Part shown: piece by piece, positions 1 to 12,335 of the stretch
Layout: each line of letters starts with the position of its first letter
How positions within the stretch are numbered: position 1 is the first letter of the stretch
NCBI RefSeq assembly: GCF_040802235.1
Contig: NC_133156.1
Span: 25,997,343-26,061,342 of the forward strand
From: Manis javanica
Taxonomy: Eukaryota; Chordata; Mammalia; Pholidota; Manidae
Direction of reading: 5' to 3'
DNA: 64,000 nt
Position numbers and translations under genes: made by a program
Notes under the pieces: model-generated
Told to the model about the DNA's origin: nothing
Seen by the model: only the letters and a program-made list of their open reading frames with translations
The model's database searches: none

Positions 1-810
1 GTACAGAAGGTTGTGTAGAAAGAAACCTTCCCCCAGTCCCTCTACATTTGCTTAATATGCCCCAGAAGCTTCCTATCATACTAAACATAAAATGCAACTT
101 CATCAGCACAGCCTGTAAGGTCCTCCATGAATGGGATCCCTACCTCGCTCTGAACATCACTCCTGATGCTCCTTCATAGCCTCCCCGCATTCCAGCTCGT
201 GGTCCTTCTCCCTATTCCTAGAACACGTCAAGCAGATTCCTGCCTTACAGCCTTGGGAGGCACTCGATGTACTGTCTTCCTGATATACTCTTCCTCCAGA
301 TCTCAGCCCAACTATTTCCCCTTCCAACAGGCACTGTCTGACACAAACTGAAATGGTCACTTCCTACCCTGAGTCAGTCAAAGTCCACAGAGAAGCAGAT
401 GCCAACAGACAGCAGACATGCAAGAGCTGTGTTGGGAGGCATGCCTGTGAGGCAGCTGGGGACTGTCACACTGTGACTTAAGTCTGAGCCCTGTAGAGAA
501 AGGACAGGAAGTAGGGTTAGATAGGACGCATCTTAGACTGGGTACACTTCTGACAAAATGAGTCTTCAACCCAGTCAGCACGGAAGGAGCCCTGCAACCC
601 ACAGCAGTGGGCTAGCCTGAGTATGCCCACCATGTGGAGTCACTGGCTGGGAGCAGCCTTCGAGAGGTGTAAAAGCAGCACAGACGTGGCAGTGGATTCA
701 AGGTTCAACAGCTGAGGCCACCGGTCAGTGATGCACGCCACAGAAGATGTTCGTGGCCACCACATGCCCCACTGAAACCATATGCCATCACATCCCTTTG
801 TTTGTTTCTT
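1..810. other. Intergenic, nothing recognised
   Basis: No gene or clear repeat seen. Short open frames here have no recognisable product. Confidence 0.6.
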
Positions 811-985
811 CATAGATGTATCAATATTTGATAGTATCTTATTCATTAGTTTGTTTATTGTCTCCTCTTCCCCTTTCTCATCACCACAGGTAAGAATGCA
901 GAGGTCTTAGCTGTTTGGTTCATTACTGTATCCTAGTACCCAGAGCACATAGTAGGTGCTCAAATAAGTATTAAATGAGTCTCTA
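811..985 (+). mobile_element. L2 3' end
   Basis: Contains GTATCCTAGTACCCAGAGCA followed by CATAGTAGGTGCTCAAATAA, the characteristic L2 3' terminus. Confidence 0.7.
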
Positions 986-1234
986 GGTTTTGGGCAAGGT
1001 CTTTGACACAAGGAAAAGAAAGGAGAGCTAGTCCACATTTCTTCTCAGTGGGACTCTGCTGCCAAACACCAACTTCACATGGGTTAAAAAAGAAACTACT
1101 GTTTTTTCTCTTTCCCTTATTCATACCTAACTAGATAGCCATTGTAAAGGAGTGCAGAGAGCATCAAGAACTTCTCATTTTAAGTTTCCTTGTTCTAAGG
1201 TTCTCCTGCTCTCTCCGTTCCTCCTTTCTGCCAC

Positions 1235-1640
1235 TACATCATTCCCCGCGGGCACGGGTCAGGCAATTAAGAGCCATTAGGGCGCCCACCCCTAGAAGAC
1301 TCCCGTAACAGGATAAGGGGGTCACAGCCATGAATCTTTTTCCCAGGAAAAAGAACTAATAAAACTTAGCTAAACCTTAACAGCAGACCATTCCGGAATA
1401 GTAAGAGATTCAATGTCTAAACTTAGAGAGAGGCCAGATCAAAGGAAGAGAGAGCGAGAGGCCAGCCAAGGGCTATTTGAATCCTAGTTTACTAAATCCC
1501 CATGGTTTACAACCCTGATATCCACCCTGGCAGGGCCCTTGCTTATTTTTATACTGCTTCTCACTTTAGGTCCCTGTATCTTAAACCGGCTAATAGCCTT
1601 TGTTAGGGAAAGAGTGAGTGCTGTTCAGGTGCTAATGCTG
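1235..1640. other. Unclassified CpG-containing segment, possibly LTR-derived
   Basis: Stands out from the A+T-rich surroundings by CCCGCGGGCACGGGTCAGG and GGGCGCCCACCCC near 1245-1290. AACTAATAAAACTTAGC near 1355 (AATAAA on +) and a TATAAAAATAAGC-like motif on - near 1545 are LTR-like. I found no second copy in the window and cannot assign strand or family. Confidence 0.3.
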
Positions 1641-1736
1641 AGACCGCAGTATCATTCACTCACACAGCAGGAAGAAACAAACATTCCATGATTGGAATGG
1701 TCAAAGGAAAGTGGGGAAATGTAGAATCTAAGCATT

Positions 1737-2235
1737 AGTAAGATTAGTAAATTAGCATAAGCATAGCCATCTTAGAAACCTAGAAACCATTTTCTGAGGG
1801 TGTGACTCAGGAAGAAGAAAAAAAAAACCTGGGCCTGGATAAGGCCTTGAAAAACAAGTTAATCATGAGCACCAGGTGGTGGGCAGCTGTGACCCTTGGT
1901 CAGCTAACCTTGGTCAGTTAACCTTACATACCAAGCTTATCGTGCAGAACCTCCCTAACCATTGAGGAGTAGTCTTATCCTGCCCTTGCTTAACCCCAGG
2001 ATGTATGTCTTGCAAGAATAATGTATAGTTGTGGAAAATTACTATGAGTTAAGTGCTTTGAAAATGCTATATAAACCCTTGGCTCTGAGTGCTCGGGGTC
2101 CTTGTTGAGACCCGCTGCATCAGGCCGACACTTGGACCCCAGCTAGCTGGCTGAATAAAGACTTTGCTTGAATTTACATTTCTATGCCTGTGTAGTTTGT
2201 TCTCTGGAGAAGCCTCGGAAGCCCGGACCCTAACA
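1737..2235 (+). mobile_element. Solo LTR, family A
   Basis: LTR of about 499 bp with TATATAA at 2068-2074, AATAAA at 2154-2159 and a 3' end at GGACCCTAACA. The start is taken at AGTAAG, a mutated TGTAAG, by alignment to the cleaner copy at 23644. Flanks are CATT and CCAT, so the duplication is imperfect. U3 contains direct repeats of TTGGTCAGCTAACC type. The layout is gammaretroviral. No primer-binding site follows. Confidence 0.78.
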
Positions 2236-2394
2236 CCATTATAATCAAACTTTTTTCTGATCTTATCTCTGTTTTCCTAGGAAAAGATACTCTATATAAT
2301 CCACCCTCAAAGAGAAAAGTTATCATAATATAGTATAGTCATGTAGTATTTTATATTCTTAGTTTACAAAGCACATGCACAAACATTATCTCAT

Positions 2395-2475
2395 TGAATT
2401 CTCTCAGCACTCCGACAGGGTAGTTGTTATTATCCTCATATTCTAGAGGAGGAAATTGAATACAAACACAAAGAA
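2395..2475 (-). mobile_element. MIR fragment
   Basis: GGTAGTTGTTATTATCCTCA followed by GAGGAGGAAATTGAA resembles reverse-strand MIR. Confidence 0.55.
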
Positions 2476-3099
2476 AACCAAAAAGGGGCAGAATAGGATG
2501 CCCACATTAATTCCATCAATAGAAGGGAAGAGGTAGTACATTTGGTCTGTGTGGAATTATTGGATTATTCTCCCAGAAGTCTAGCCTGAGTCAATCACAA
2601 AATGATTTTTAAAGCAAAATCTGTTGCCTGACCCATTTCTCTTTGAAGTACTTTTGCTTTCCTGACTCCATTTTTTTTTTAACACAAGACTGATTATACA
2701 ATTCCATGCTAGGCATTCACACTTTTGCGCTAAGTGATTCCTGCCTGGATCTCTAAATGGTATGTTGGTTGACTAGCAGATTCGAGATATCAACATTTCC
2801 TGATGAAGCTCAGGAAAGGCCTCATTCATTTCTCTTTGAGGTTTTTTTTTTCCTCTTTTGCAGACTATGGATCTTACTTAGTATTCAGGAAAAATAAAGC
2901 CACTTGGGCAGCAAGATGATCCTTTTGTTTGCTCACTCTTCTCAAAATTTTCCCTTAGAAATGCATTCAATTAAAAATAAATATTAACCATCTATTATGC
3001 CTGCTCATAACATTAATTTATGTGATGTATATAATATTCATTTCCTATAGTACAGCTAGTGAGTCATTGTTAAGTCCGGGGAAAGGAAATCTCGGGGCA

Positions 3100-3400
3100 A
3101 AATACCTCTAAAAATCCAAAATTAGTCAAAAGGAGAAATAAAGTTTAAAACCCATTTAGTGCTCACAAACTGCAGTCCCAGGCAGTCTTTCTTCTCCTGC
3201 TCAAGCAGCAACACTGCCCCCCGCCCCCCGCCCCCACCTCACCTCTCGGGTACAGAGAAGCCTTCTGTTGCCCAGGTAATCACCCATTGATATGGAGACG
3301 AACTTCTCTCCACCCCTGAGGAAAGATGCAAATGCACTAAAGCCATACTTCTTTCCACCTCTGAACGCCTATTGATATGCAGATGTACTAAAGCCAGGTG
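3100..3400 (-). mobile_element. Possible LTR with repeated enhancer-like units
   Basis: On the - strand a ~55-bp unit beginning GGCTTTAGT(A/G)CAT occurs twice (about 3395 and 3340). The second copy includes the octamer ATTTGCAT, and TATCAATAGGC and TATCAATGGGT recur nearby. A C-rich run (3217-3237) and CpG sites follow. Direct repeats of this kind are common in retroviral U3 regions. Family and ends are unknown. Confidence 0.35.
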
Positions 3401-4559
3401 AGATATTCTGGAAATGTTTCAATTTTACCCACAGTCATCTACTGGTTGATGTATTTTTTATGGATGACCAATGGCATGCATATTCCTGTGCAAGATGCCA
3501 TGGGGCCTACAAAGGAAAGGAAAGGTTTGATCTCCTCTAAGAGCTTCATGGTAAGGCTGGGACATGAACTGCATCATGAAACAGAGAGACCAGGGAAAAG
3601 TCCCAAATATAAAGAAGAGGGAATGAAAAATCTGGGGACAGGAAAAAGAAGAAGATCCGAACCACATCTAATTTATCATGGTATACACACTCCTTACAGA
3701 TACCAATTTTGATTGGCCTCATCTTTTTCAGTGTTTTGGCCTGAGGACCTTCCAAATGCTCCAAAGACACAAGAAAACAGACAGAATATCACAATCTCAA
3801 GATCCAGATCTATCAGTGTAATGCATCCTCTCAAAAAGGTGGCATATCAGCGTCAGGTCAGCCTACCTGCAAGGCACATGCTGCCTGCCACTCCCCGCTC
3901 CCAGCTGCATGCCAGGCACAGCTAATGGATTCCAGCTCTGATTATTAGCCTCCTTAGATTTATTCACAGTCAGCAGGCTCTACAATCCACTGGAATGGAC
4001 CCTACTGAAAAAAACGACCTACCTCTCCAGGCCTGACTCTGCTTCAGGGCAAAAACACTGTTAAGTGAATCTTATTACTTTGCTCTTTGACATTGATTGA
4101 ACCTCAACTTACCATCCCAGCAATATTTCACAATAAAAGTTAAAGTTACTTAAAAGTTGCATTTACTTGCAATCTGCTCTTGCATGGTGAACAAAATAAT
4201 GTGACTAAGAGAGCTTGCATGTGTACAAACCCCATCTGACTTTTACAAGAGCCTCAAGAATTATGGATAGATGACAGATGAGAAAACTAAGACAAAAAAT
4301 GGGTTATAATGATACTTTCAAGGTTATAGGGTGATTTTCTGCAAATGTAAGTCTCCCTATTTGTACTTAGTCCCTTGATTAGCAACCAAATAGCAAACTT
4401 CTGAATACACATGCCCTGTGATTTGGAACATTACAGATATTCTAAATATTTAATCCCAAAATAAGGTACGGGATATCCAGAGCATTAAAAATATCAAAAT
4501 TGTTGATTCATGCATCATTCAGTTTTAGGCATTTTAGTTGTGTTTTCAGAAACACTAGT
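3401..4559. other. Intergenic, nothing recognised
   Basis: A 104-codon open frame at 3398-3712 shows no domain or family resemblance and is likely chance. The rest is A+T-rich. Confidence 0.6.
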
Positions 4560-4690
4560 TCAGAAACACTGGTCTAGTTCAACCTCCCATTTTACTGATG
4601 AGAAAGCTGAGGCCCAAGAGGTTATAACTTCATTATGGTGAAATCTACAGAAAAGCAGAATCAAAACTAAAATTCAGGTCTCCTCATATC
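4560..4690 (-). mobile_element. MIR fragment
   Basis: CCATTTTACTGATGAGAAAG, then CTGAGGCCCAAGAGGTTATA, is reverse-strand MIR. Confidence 0.65.
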
Positions 4691-5954
4691 TATTCTTCTT
4701 TTACACTCTACTTTTAGGCCTCCTGACTGTGTCTTTAAAAAGCAGCTTGGGGGTCTGTGAAGACATCTGATGTGGGATACACTGAACAAAGAGTTAATAA
4801 TATAACCCTTAGATAAAGTGATTGGAAAATTGGAATCTTAATCTAGGTATAAAGCTTTATCAGAAATACATTTGACTGTTTATAAACATGGCCAAATATA
4901 GGTCTTCAGACTCTTCTTCAAAAACTGCAGTATCATTCTGCATCCTATTTTTACAGGTATGCAGTCTAAATTGAAAATAAATTTCAAAGTAGCTCTGAGG
5001 AAAAAACTGCAGTAATTTCAGCCTAGATGTGTTGGGAAAAAAAAATCACCTTTGAGCTACACCATAAATCCCAGCTATTTTATAGCTTTCCCTGTTCTGT
5101 TCTTATGCTCGTACAAAAAAAAATCTAATTTCTTCGGTGCAACTATATTTTTAAAAGTACAGGATGCAAAAGTAGATCTTAAACTCAGAGCTTCCATCAG
5201 GACAACACTATCCATGGGCCATGAAACCCCACATGGGTGTCTCTTGAGCTCGCAGGTAGTCAGCTTGAGAGTGCCCCAGGCTCTCATGCAGCACAAAACT
5301 CAGGCACATCTCGAGGTCAGAAAGAGGCAGAGCTGGACCAGGGGATGATAGCCATCATATGAGGCATGTCCTAACTCAGCCAGGCTAACAGCCTCTTGTT
5401 GGGGGCAAGGAAATGATTTAAGCTACATTCTCTTCCGGACTCTCATGTACAAAGAGATACAGGAGAGGTCATCCAACCAGAAAGTCATTGAGGGATGGTA
5501 GAAATCTAATCAAGAGATGATATTCACTTTGTGTGTGTGACCAGACTAGATGTTTTAAACCTTACAGTACAGGTTTTGGTTTATATGAAACACTGGGTCA
5601 ACTTCATTTAGCTTTTTTCTAGCTGCAGAGATTTTACCTGTTTTCAGCAATGTGCTTCAATCTTCCTCCAGTTATTATACAAAGTCAACATCAGAGAATT
5701 TTCTCAAAAGTCTGATGAGTCAAGATTAAAAACGATGACAGAATTTCCAGTCAGGAGGCTATCTGCCTTCATCCACGTGTCCTTAGTCTGTTGAGATGCT
5801 GCCAAGGACCCATGTAGAGATGTTTCTCTAGACAGATTTTCGAGCAAAGAGAAGAGCAAACTGATCATGACAGTTTAGGTACAAAAATAAATTTTCTTAA
5901 AATTGCATTTATACAATGTATTACCATGTATAAAACACTTTTCCAAATTATTTA
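4691..5954. other. Intergenic, nothing recognised
   Basis: A+T-rich. The open frame at 5052-5348 has no recognisable features. Confidence 0.6.
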
Positions 5955-6135
5955 GTGATTCCTGAACTTAAACATATATCAGAATCACTCAGAAAAATGC
6001 CAACTATGAGATACCACTGCCAGAGATTCTGAATCAAGAGGTATAGAGCAGGGACCAGGAATTGGAATTTCCATCAAATACCTGCAGGAGAGTGTGATGC
6101 AGGTGGTCTGCAGACCAACCGTAGAAAAACACTGA
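5955..6135 (+). mobile_element. MER5A-like hAT fragment
   Basis: ATATATCAGAATCACTCAGA, AGAGATTCTGAATCAAGAGG, GGAATTTCCATCAAATACCT and GTGATGCAGGTGGTCTGCAG follow the MER5A order. Confidence 0.65.
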
Positions 6136-7129
6136 CTTATATAAACCTGACAATGGCTGTGTCAGCTAATTATCACATTTTAGATAATTTTAGAGATTTT
6201 GGAGATAAAGAATCCTCAACAGAGTTAGATATTTCCCAAGATCTTACACGTAATGGGAGACCCAGATTCCAAAAATCAAATGTTTGATCCCAAATCCAAA
6301 GCCCCTCACTTTCAAAATGTTGAGTTTACTGTGCATGAATTAAAACATGAATATGAAAGGCAGCAATGCCTTGTTACAGAAAGGAACTGTGTGTGTGGAT
6401 GAACCCAAAAAGATAAAGAGAAAATAAACCTGAAGGACAGAAGGAGGTTTTCCCTTATCACCAAGATGCCTATGCCCGCCCCCACCAGACTTTCCCCACG
6501 GGGTCACACCATCTCTGTCCCTGACCCCCTGGCTGTGACCTGGCCAGTCCAGAATTACTGGATCTTTTTATGACCTCTTCAGAATAGAAAACAATCCTGT
6601 ATAAAGAGAAAATGAGGATACTTTTTCATTTTAAACTCTATGCCTTCTCTTTCTATTGTTTTCTTCTCAAACCCCTGTTCTTCCCCTAATTCACTAAAGG
6701 ATTCCAACTGTGAACAAGAGAATAAAGTCTTTATTCAGTAATTCCTTGAAGTGATTTGAACTCCATAAAGTGGAATTGGACTCAGAATGATGATGCTAAG
6801 CCTCATATCTATCACTAATGTAATGTGTGATCATGGCCAAGTTGCTTAGCCTGCCTGGATTTTGTAAAATAAAGTGGTCAGACTATATTTCCTCTAACCA
6901 TCCTTTCAACTTTGAAATGTTGAGATTGAGACTCTTTATATATTGAATGTGTGTAAGGCTCCATGCTGGGCATGTAGGATAAAAATTAGTCATGGGCCCT
7001 CAGCAGGGAGCTCATCAGTTCCCCAAGGAGGTTGCAGTAGGTAAGGAACTTAATGGGTTATAGGAAGAAGTGTTAAGATGACAGATGATTCATGATGGAA
7101 GAAAATATGAAGCTGGGGACAGAGTATTT
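6136..7129. other. Intergenic; possible decayed LTR near 6400-6770
   Basis: GAGAATAAAGTCTTTATTCA near 6718 and a CCCC-rich upstream part resemble an LTR end, but no duplication or second copy supports it. A weak MIR-like stretch lies at 6790-6920. Confidence 0.35.
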
Positions 7130-7410
7130 CTGCCATTTCTTGCCTGTTATTATCATATCATCTACTCCTGTCCCTTCCAATCCATCTGTACATCAACCTG
7201 AGTGATTTTCTCAAAATACAAATCTGATCACATCCCCACATAAAACCCTCTGAAGTCTTCCCCTTGAATCTACAACCTAAACTCCTTGATGTGACCTAGA
7301 AGGCAGGGCCCGTGCTTGTTTTGTTCTCTCTTGTATCTATTCTCAGTGCCTAACACAGGATAGGTAGACATTTTTTGAATAAATAAATGAGTGAGGGAAT
7401 GAATGAGTGG
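7130..7410 (+). mobile_element. L2 3' end
   Basis: An L2 ORF-end remnant (CAAATCTGATCACATCCCCA, CCCTCTGAAGTCTTCCCCTT) leads into the 3' terminus with AGGCAGGGCCCGTGCTTGTT and TTGAATAAATAAATGAGTGA. Confidence 0.75.
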
Positions 7411-8164
7411 AAAAATGACTTGGTGCCTAGGCAGGCCCTGAAAGGCAGATGAAGCATCTTGGAGCAAAGACTGGGAAGGGAGAGGGGCAATTACACAGGT
7501 GACACAGGGACACAGGAAGAGTCATCTACAACACAGAGATCCAGCAGACCAGGTTCAGATGCACAGAAAACCCTCCTTATTCCACTCTGAACAAACAACT
7601 GAGATGCAGAGTGGGAGCCCATAAACAAAGGGGAAGTTTGCCCTCTTTTCAAGAGAATTAAAATCCTCAAGCTCTGGATATGAATGGCCCCCGAGAAGGC
7701 ACTGAATAGTGTAGTCACTGACATTGACAGTCAATTCTGCTGCTTTCAGAGCAAAGCAACTTGTGTGGAAGACCCAGGTACCAACTCTGTGATCTTGCAG
7801 TTTTCACATCAGAAGCTCATTTTCCCTTATTAGATTCCATGCCTTATTCCTTCCTTCACTTATTTATTCCATTTACTTTGTCAGTCTGACCAGTTAGTGC
7901 TGGTAGAAGCCTGGGTTAGGGCTCATTTGAGCAAAAGAATGAATAAGTGGTGCTTCATGTTCACAATGCTTCTCTTATCTGATGAGATCTTCTGGGAAAA
8001 GTGGGGCAAACCAATCAGGGTCATCACACACCTGTACTGGCTGGACACCTAGAACTGAGCACTGTGCAAATGGATCTGCATGCATTAGCCAGAGGCAATT
8101 ACAGCCAGGCCTGTGGACCATGGGCTGCAGATCCACATACTCAAGTTTCTGTCCCTGGTCTGAA

Positions 8165-8305
8165 TTTAAGCTAGGTAATGTCGGGCATGTTCATTAACCT
8201 CTATGTGCCTCCTTTACCTCATTTGTAAAATAGGAATAATACCAGCATCTACCTCATTGGTCAGATTAAATACCTTAATGTGTGTAAAATGCTTAACCCA
8301 TAATT
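8165..8305 (+). mobile_element. MIR, left part, split by a family B LTR
   Basis: CTCATTTGTAAAATAGGAAT and TAATACCAGCATCTACCTCA are MIR core. The element breaks at the LTR duplication, and a terminal piece follows at 8745-8790 (ACCATTAACCACTGGTACTA). Confidence 0.7.
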
Positions 8306-8310
8306 CATGT

Positions 8311-8739
8311 CGTAAGATAAATTCTAACTGAAATAAGCAGGCAACGAGAGGCAACAAAGGGCCAGGCAGTTTATTTGAGCGCAATTCCCAGGTGAGGTTC
8401 CCCAGTCTGGGTAGTTACAGGCTGGGGAAGTTGTGCCGGTCAGGGAGGTGGGGGCTTATAAGGGGTTAGGAGGGGGAGAAGTGGGCGAGCTATCCTAGGG
8501 GACATGGAGAGGTATGACTGGCTAAAGGTGACATGACAGACAACTAGAAACTTTTTTTCTCTTCCAAGAGGGAGGAGGCTTACATCCAGGTCTTAGTTGG
8601 CACATCAGAAGGATGGAATTCAGGAAGAGCTGTCCCCTTTCCATATAAGGCACGGACCTTGGGGTCTGGTTTGTTCTCCTTTTATGGTATCTCTCTGTTC
8701 TGTTTGCATGTCCTTGTTTTTCCTTCCTCCAGCCTAACA
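8311..8739 (-). mobile_element. Solo LTR, family B
   Basis: LTR of 429 bp on the - strand bounded by the direct repeat CATGT (8306-8310 and 8740-8744). Read on its own strand it ends GGGAATTGCGCTCAAATAAA (polyadenylation signal), then CTGCCTGGCCC and TTATCTTACG, where the final CA appears mutated. It starts TGTTAGGCTGGAGG. No primer-binding site or internal sequence adjoins it, so it is a solo LTR. It sits inside a MIR whose halves lie on both sides. Confidence 0.8.
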
Positions 8740-8814
8740 CATGTAACAAAACCATTAACCACTGGTACTATTCTCATTTACTCCTCTTTTAAAAAAGTTA
8801 TGAGGTAGGAATTG

Positions 8815-8925
8815 ATTTTTCTCCAAACACTGAGAACTAGAGAGTTTAACTAACTAGCCCACGATCACACAGCTAGTAAGTGGCATAATGCTATTGAACC
8901 CAGCCCACTGACCCCCAAACCCATG
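8815..8925 (-). mobile_element. MIR fragment
   Basis: GCCCACGATCACACAGCTAG and TAAGTGGCATAATG are the reverse-strand MIR core. Confidence 0.7.
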
Positions 8926-9458
8926 GGTATACCATGACCAGTTTTCATCACTCCAAATGCCTAGATGAGTGGAACCAGACTGCAAAGAGAATTAGGGGCT
9001 GAAAAGATGAATGAACTAATAAATGCAATAACATCACTGACGTAGCCTAACTATGCAAGTATCAGTTGATCTGCTTACCCTGTTTTTTAATCTGAAAAAT
9101 GAGGACAAGTACAGTTCATAAACTAAATCAAGATGCACCTGAACCACTATTCTGAACTGATTTCTCCTCAGAAAAATATTGTACTGAGGAATAACACAGC
9201 AAAATTCTTTCACTGCCAATTGCTAGAAGAGATAAAAGTTGAGGGGAAAAGAAAAAAGATGAAAAACTCCACTAGATTCTAAGTTCCATGAGGTGAAGGA
9301 TTACATCTCTCCAGCTCACAGGTACAGTGGCTGGTACCCATGAGGTTATCCATACAAGTTCTGAATAGAATGAATGAGCACAGTGCTTAAGATACAACAC
9401 ATTCTTGCCCTTAACAGAGATTGTATCATGTAGGAAATGCAAATATTCAACATGTCAT

Positions 9459-9768
9459 TGTAAGGTTGGAGGCACCAGAGGGAGGGGTGAGCATGTCGGA
9501 CACTGATGAGTACCAAAATCCCCGGCTGCTGCCCCCTCCCAACCTGAAAAATGTGTGTTAGACTAGCCAATACTCATACTGCTGTAAATCTAAGCTCTGC
9601 CTCCCCCTACCTTCTTTAAAAACTCACTGCCTGCCCTGCTGAGCGTGACTTCCCCAGCCTATGACTAGCCAGACCAGGGAACATCACCTGGGAATTGCGC
9701 TCAAATAAACTGCCTGGCCCTTTGTTGTCTCCCGTCGCCTGCTTATTTTGGCTAAAATTTATCTTACA
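9459..9768 (+). mobile_element. Solo LTR, family B, shortened
   Basis: LTR of 310 bp with perfect terminal inverted repeats TGTAAG and CTTACA, flanked by GTCAT at 9454-9458 and 9769-9773. AATAAA is at 9704-9709 and the U5 matches the LTR at 8311 in opposite orientation. It is about 120 bp shorter than that copy, so one has an internal deletion or they are different subfamilies. No internal retroviral sequence follows. Confidence 0.82.
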
Positions 9769-9773
9769 GTCAT

Positions 9774-10559
9774 TACATAATTATTGGCATACGAAGTGTT
9801 ACCAAGAGAACTCGGGGTGCTATGGATGCATAAAACAGTGACCCTGAGCTTGTCTGGGGGGTGAGGGAAAGAAAGCCTCTTCAGGAAAGTGATGTGTAAC
9901 CTCAAACGTGAGGAATGAGTGGGAGTAGCCGGTTAATGGATAGCAGCAAGACTAGGCAGCAGAGTATACGATTTGTAACCATTGCTTCCAGATACCCTAA
10001 CAGTATGGAAAAAGGAAGGTGTTTGTGCTTTGTTGATCAACAGAAAAGAACAAAACAAGAGCAAGTCCAGCTTGAGATGAGAGGTGGGAAACACAGGGCC
10101 ACCGGGAGGATGCATAGTAGTCATTTCATGTCCAAGGAGGCACACAGCAGAGACCGGGGAAAAACAATGGCTTACGTTGTTACAGAGAGGATGCCTTTAT
10201 CAGACAAGGGCCGAAGGCTGCCCTCTCCCAATTCTTTCCAGCCCTGAGCCTCTGCAATTCTAATTGAAATCAGGGTTGCCTTGCCTCCCAGCAGCAATCC
10301 CAGCATGAATACAAAGCCAAACACACAAAGGCAAATTAATCTCCATAACCAGCCCTCCTCAGCCCAGGGAAATCAGTTTTCAAGGCTTTTGCTCTCTTTT
10401 TAATTGGTCACACCTCCCACACAGCTATGCTCTTCATGCTGTTCTGGTTCTTCTTCTTGTGGGAAAATGATAGGGGAAACGAATGAATTACTATTTATGT
10501 AATGATGACTCTATTCTAATTTTTCCAGGCATAGCTATTGATGACAGCATGACAGGAAG
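9774..10559. other. Intergenic, nothing recognised
   Basis: The 110-codon open frame at 9915-10247 has no recognisable domain. Confidence 0.55.
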
Positions 10560-10770
10560 GCTAAGAGCTTAATTTTAGAATGAGAGAGATCTGGATTGAA
10601 TCATGAACCCTCTGATTATAAATTGTATGTTCTTCGCCATCCCTCTGAGCCTCATTTTCGCATGTGCAGCACAGGAATAGTTATTGTATGTGTGTTGTGT
10701 GTACAAACTTTATTTGGTTGTTGTGCGGACTAAGTGAGATGATGCACATATAGTGTTTTATGTCTTGCCC
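10560..10770 (+). mobile_element. MIR fragment
   Basis: GAGATCTGGATTGAATCATG, CCCTCTGAGCCTCATTTTCG and GACTAAGTGAGATGATGCAC follow the MIR order. Confidence 0.55.
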
Positions 10771-10984
10771 GGAATAGTCTAATCCCTCAGTCCTAGTCAA
10801 TCTCTTTACTATTAATAAGAGGCTCTTACTAAAAGGGTAATGCTTTGCGTGAAGGAACCTACATTGTAATGCTGACATTTCAGGCACTAGGGCACTGAGA
10901 TAGGAAAGGTAACAATATTCTGGGGATCAGGTAATCAATGACTTGATTTGCAAAGCAAAGCTTAGTATGGCAGTGATTTCTAGT

Positions 10985-11120
10985 ACAAAATTTGTTATTG
11001 ATAGTCTGAAATCAAGGCACAGAGGGGTAAAGTAACTTGCCAAAAGACTCTCGGTTAAAAAGTAAGGGGCTTGAACTTGAAGATAACAGTTCTGACAGCA
11101 GAGCCCAGGCACCTTATGCA
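10985..11120 (-). mobile_element. MIR fragment
   Basis: AAGGCACAGAGGGGTAAAGT, then AACTTGCCAAAAGACTCTCG, is reverse-strand MIR core. Confidence 0.55.
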
Positions 11121-11169
11121 ATTTCTATTAGTTCCAGCCAAGCCAACTGTAAAACAAACCACTAGCTTC

Positions 11170-11395
11170 AAAGAAGGCAATTTAGTGTAGTGGCTATGTG
11201 TGAAGTCAGATTCAAGCCTTCCCCCTACTAGCTTTCTGAGCTGTCTTCTGCAGTTTATTTAACATTATTAAACCTCAGTTTCCTCATCTATAAAATGGGA
11301 GATATAATAATAGTGCTTGCCTGTTTCAGTTTCACGAGGATCAAGTGTCATTTTCAACTGAATGCCTGGCCCACAATAACTGATAATATTTAAAA
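11170..11395 (+). mobile_element. MIR, near full length
   Basis: TTTAGTGTAGTGGCTATGTG, CCTCAGTTTCCTCATCTATA, AAATGGGAGATATAATAATA and GAATGCCTGGCCCACAATAA cover most of the MIR consensus. Confidence 0.75.
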
Positions 11396-12314
11396 GCTAG
11401 TAAACTTTCAGAGCTGTGAAAACCTTAGAAACCATCTCTAGTTCCTGGGTTTTTAATTAGATAAAGCTAGAGGACCAAGAACTAAAGAGACTCGGTTCAA
11501 GTCATCTAAGTCATTACAAGCTGTCATTCTAAGTGCCAGTCCAAGGCTCTTAAAGGCAGGAATTGATTCTTATTCCTCTTGCCATCTATCAAGTGCCTCG
11601 TGCTTTAGGGATGTAGGAGAGGGAATGAAGGAAAGGATGAATGGACTGAAAACCACATCTGGAGGATCTCATGTCTACTTTAGCAACTCTGATCACGTTG
11701 AACTTCCAGATCTTGTTCTAACCTCGGTATTAATGATTTTCTCTGAGAGCACCTCCCCCGGCCCCCCGACTGTAGCCACCTTCCTTCCTACCCTTATCTA
11801 TAGTCTGCTGCTATTTAACCTCCCGGCAGAAGCCTGGAGATAGGGAGATTCTGTCAAAGAGGATACTAGTTGGGATCTGGCAAGCAAGTGAAGTCTAACC
11901 GCAATCAAAACCTGCTGTATGAAACAATCCATGTCTTTCATTCACTGCCTGTGTTTGCCCTTTGACACCGAAAAGGCTCTGCACACACAGACACCTGATG
12001 TGCCATTAGGCATGCAGGGGTAACACTGCCCATCAGTCCACATGCCGAAAAGATAATCCACTCGATGATAGAGAGTCTTTTCTGGTTCCATGCTCATTGA
12101 GAGAAGCAGCGATTTTCCATTATTCTTAAATTTCTTAGGCACTGAATGTTTTATGTGATGGCTTGAAAAGCTTCACTGTTGCACTATGGGTAATGTCTCT
12201 GAGTAGAAGCCCTTTCCATATTTTATTTTCTTCAAGTGACCAGCCAAGTTAATGCTTCCAGGGAATGAATTATACTGTTACTGTCACTTTTTTCTCTATC
12301 TAAATTTCCATCAG
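11396..12314. other. Intergenic, nothing recognised
   Basis: Unique-looking sequence up to the duplication of the second chimeric L1. Confidence 0.55.
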
Positions 12315-12335
12315 ATCCCAATTTTTTTCTTTTTT

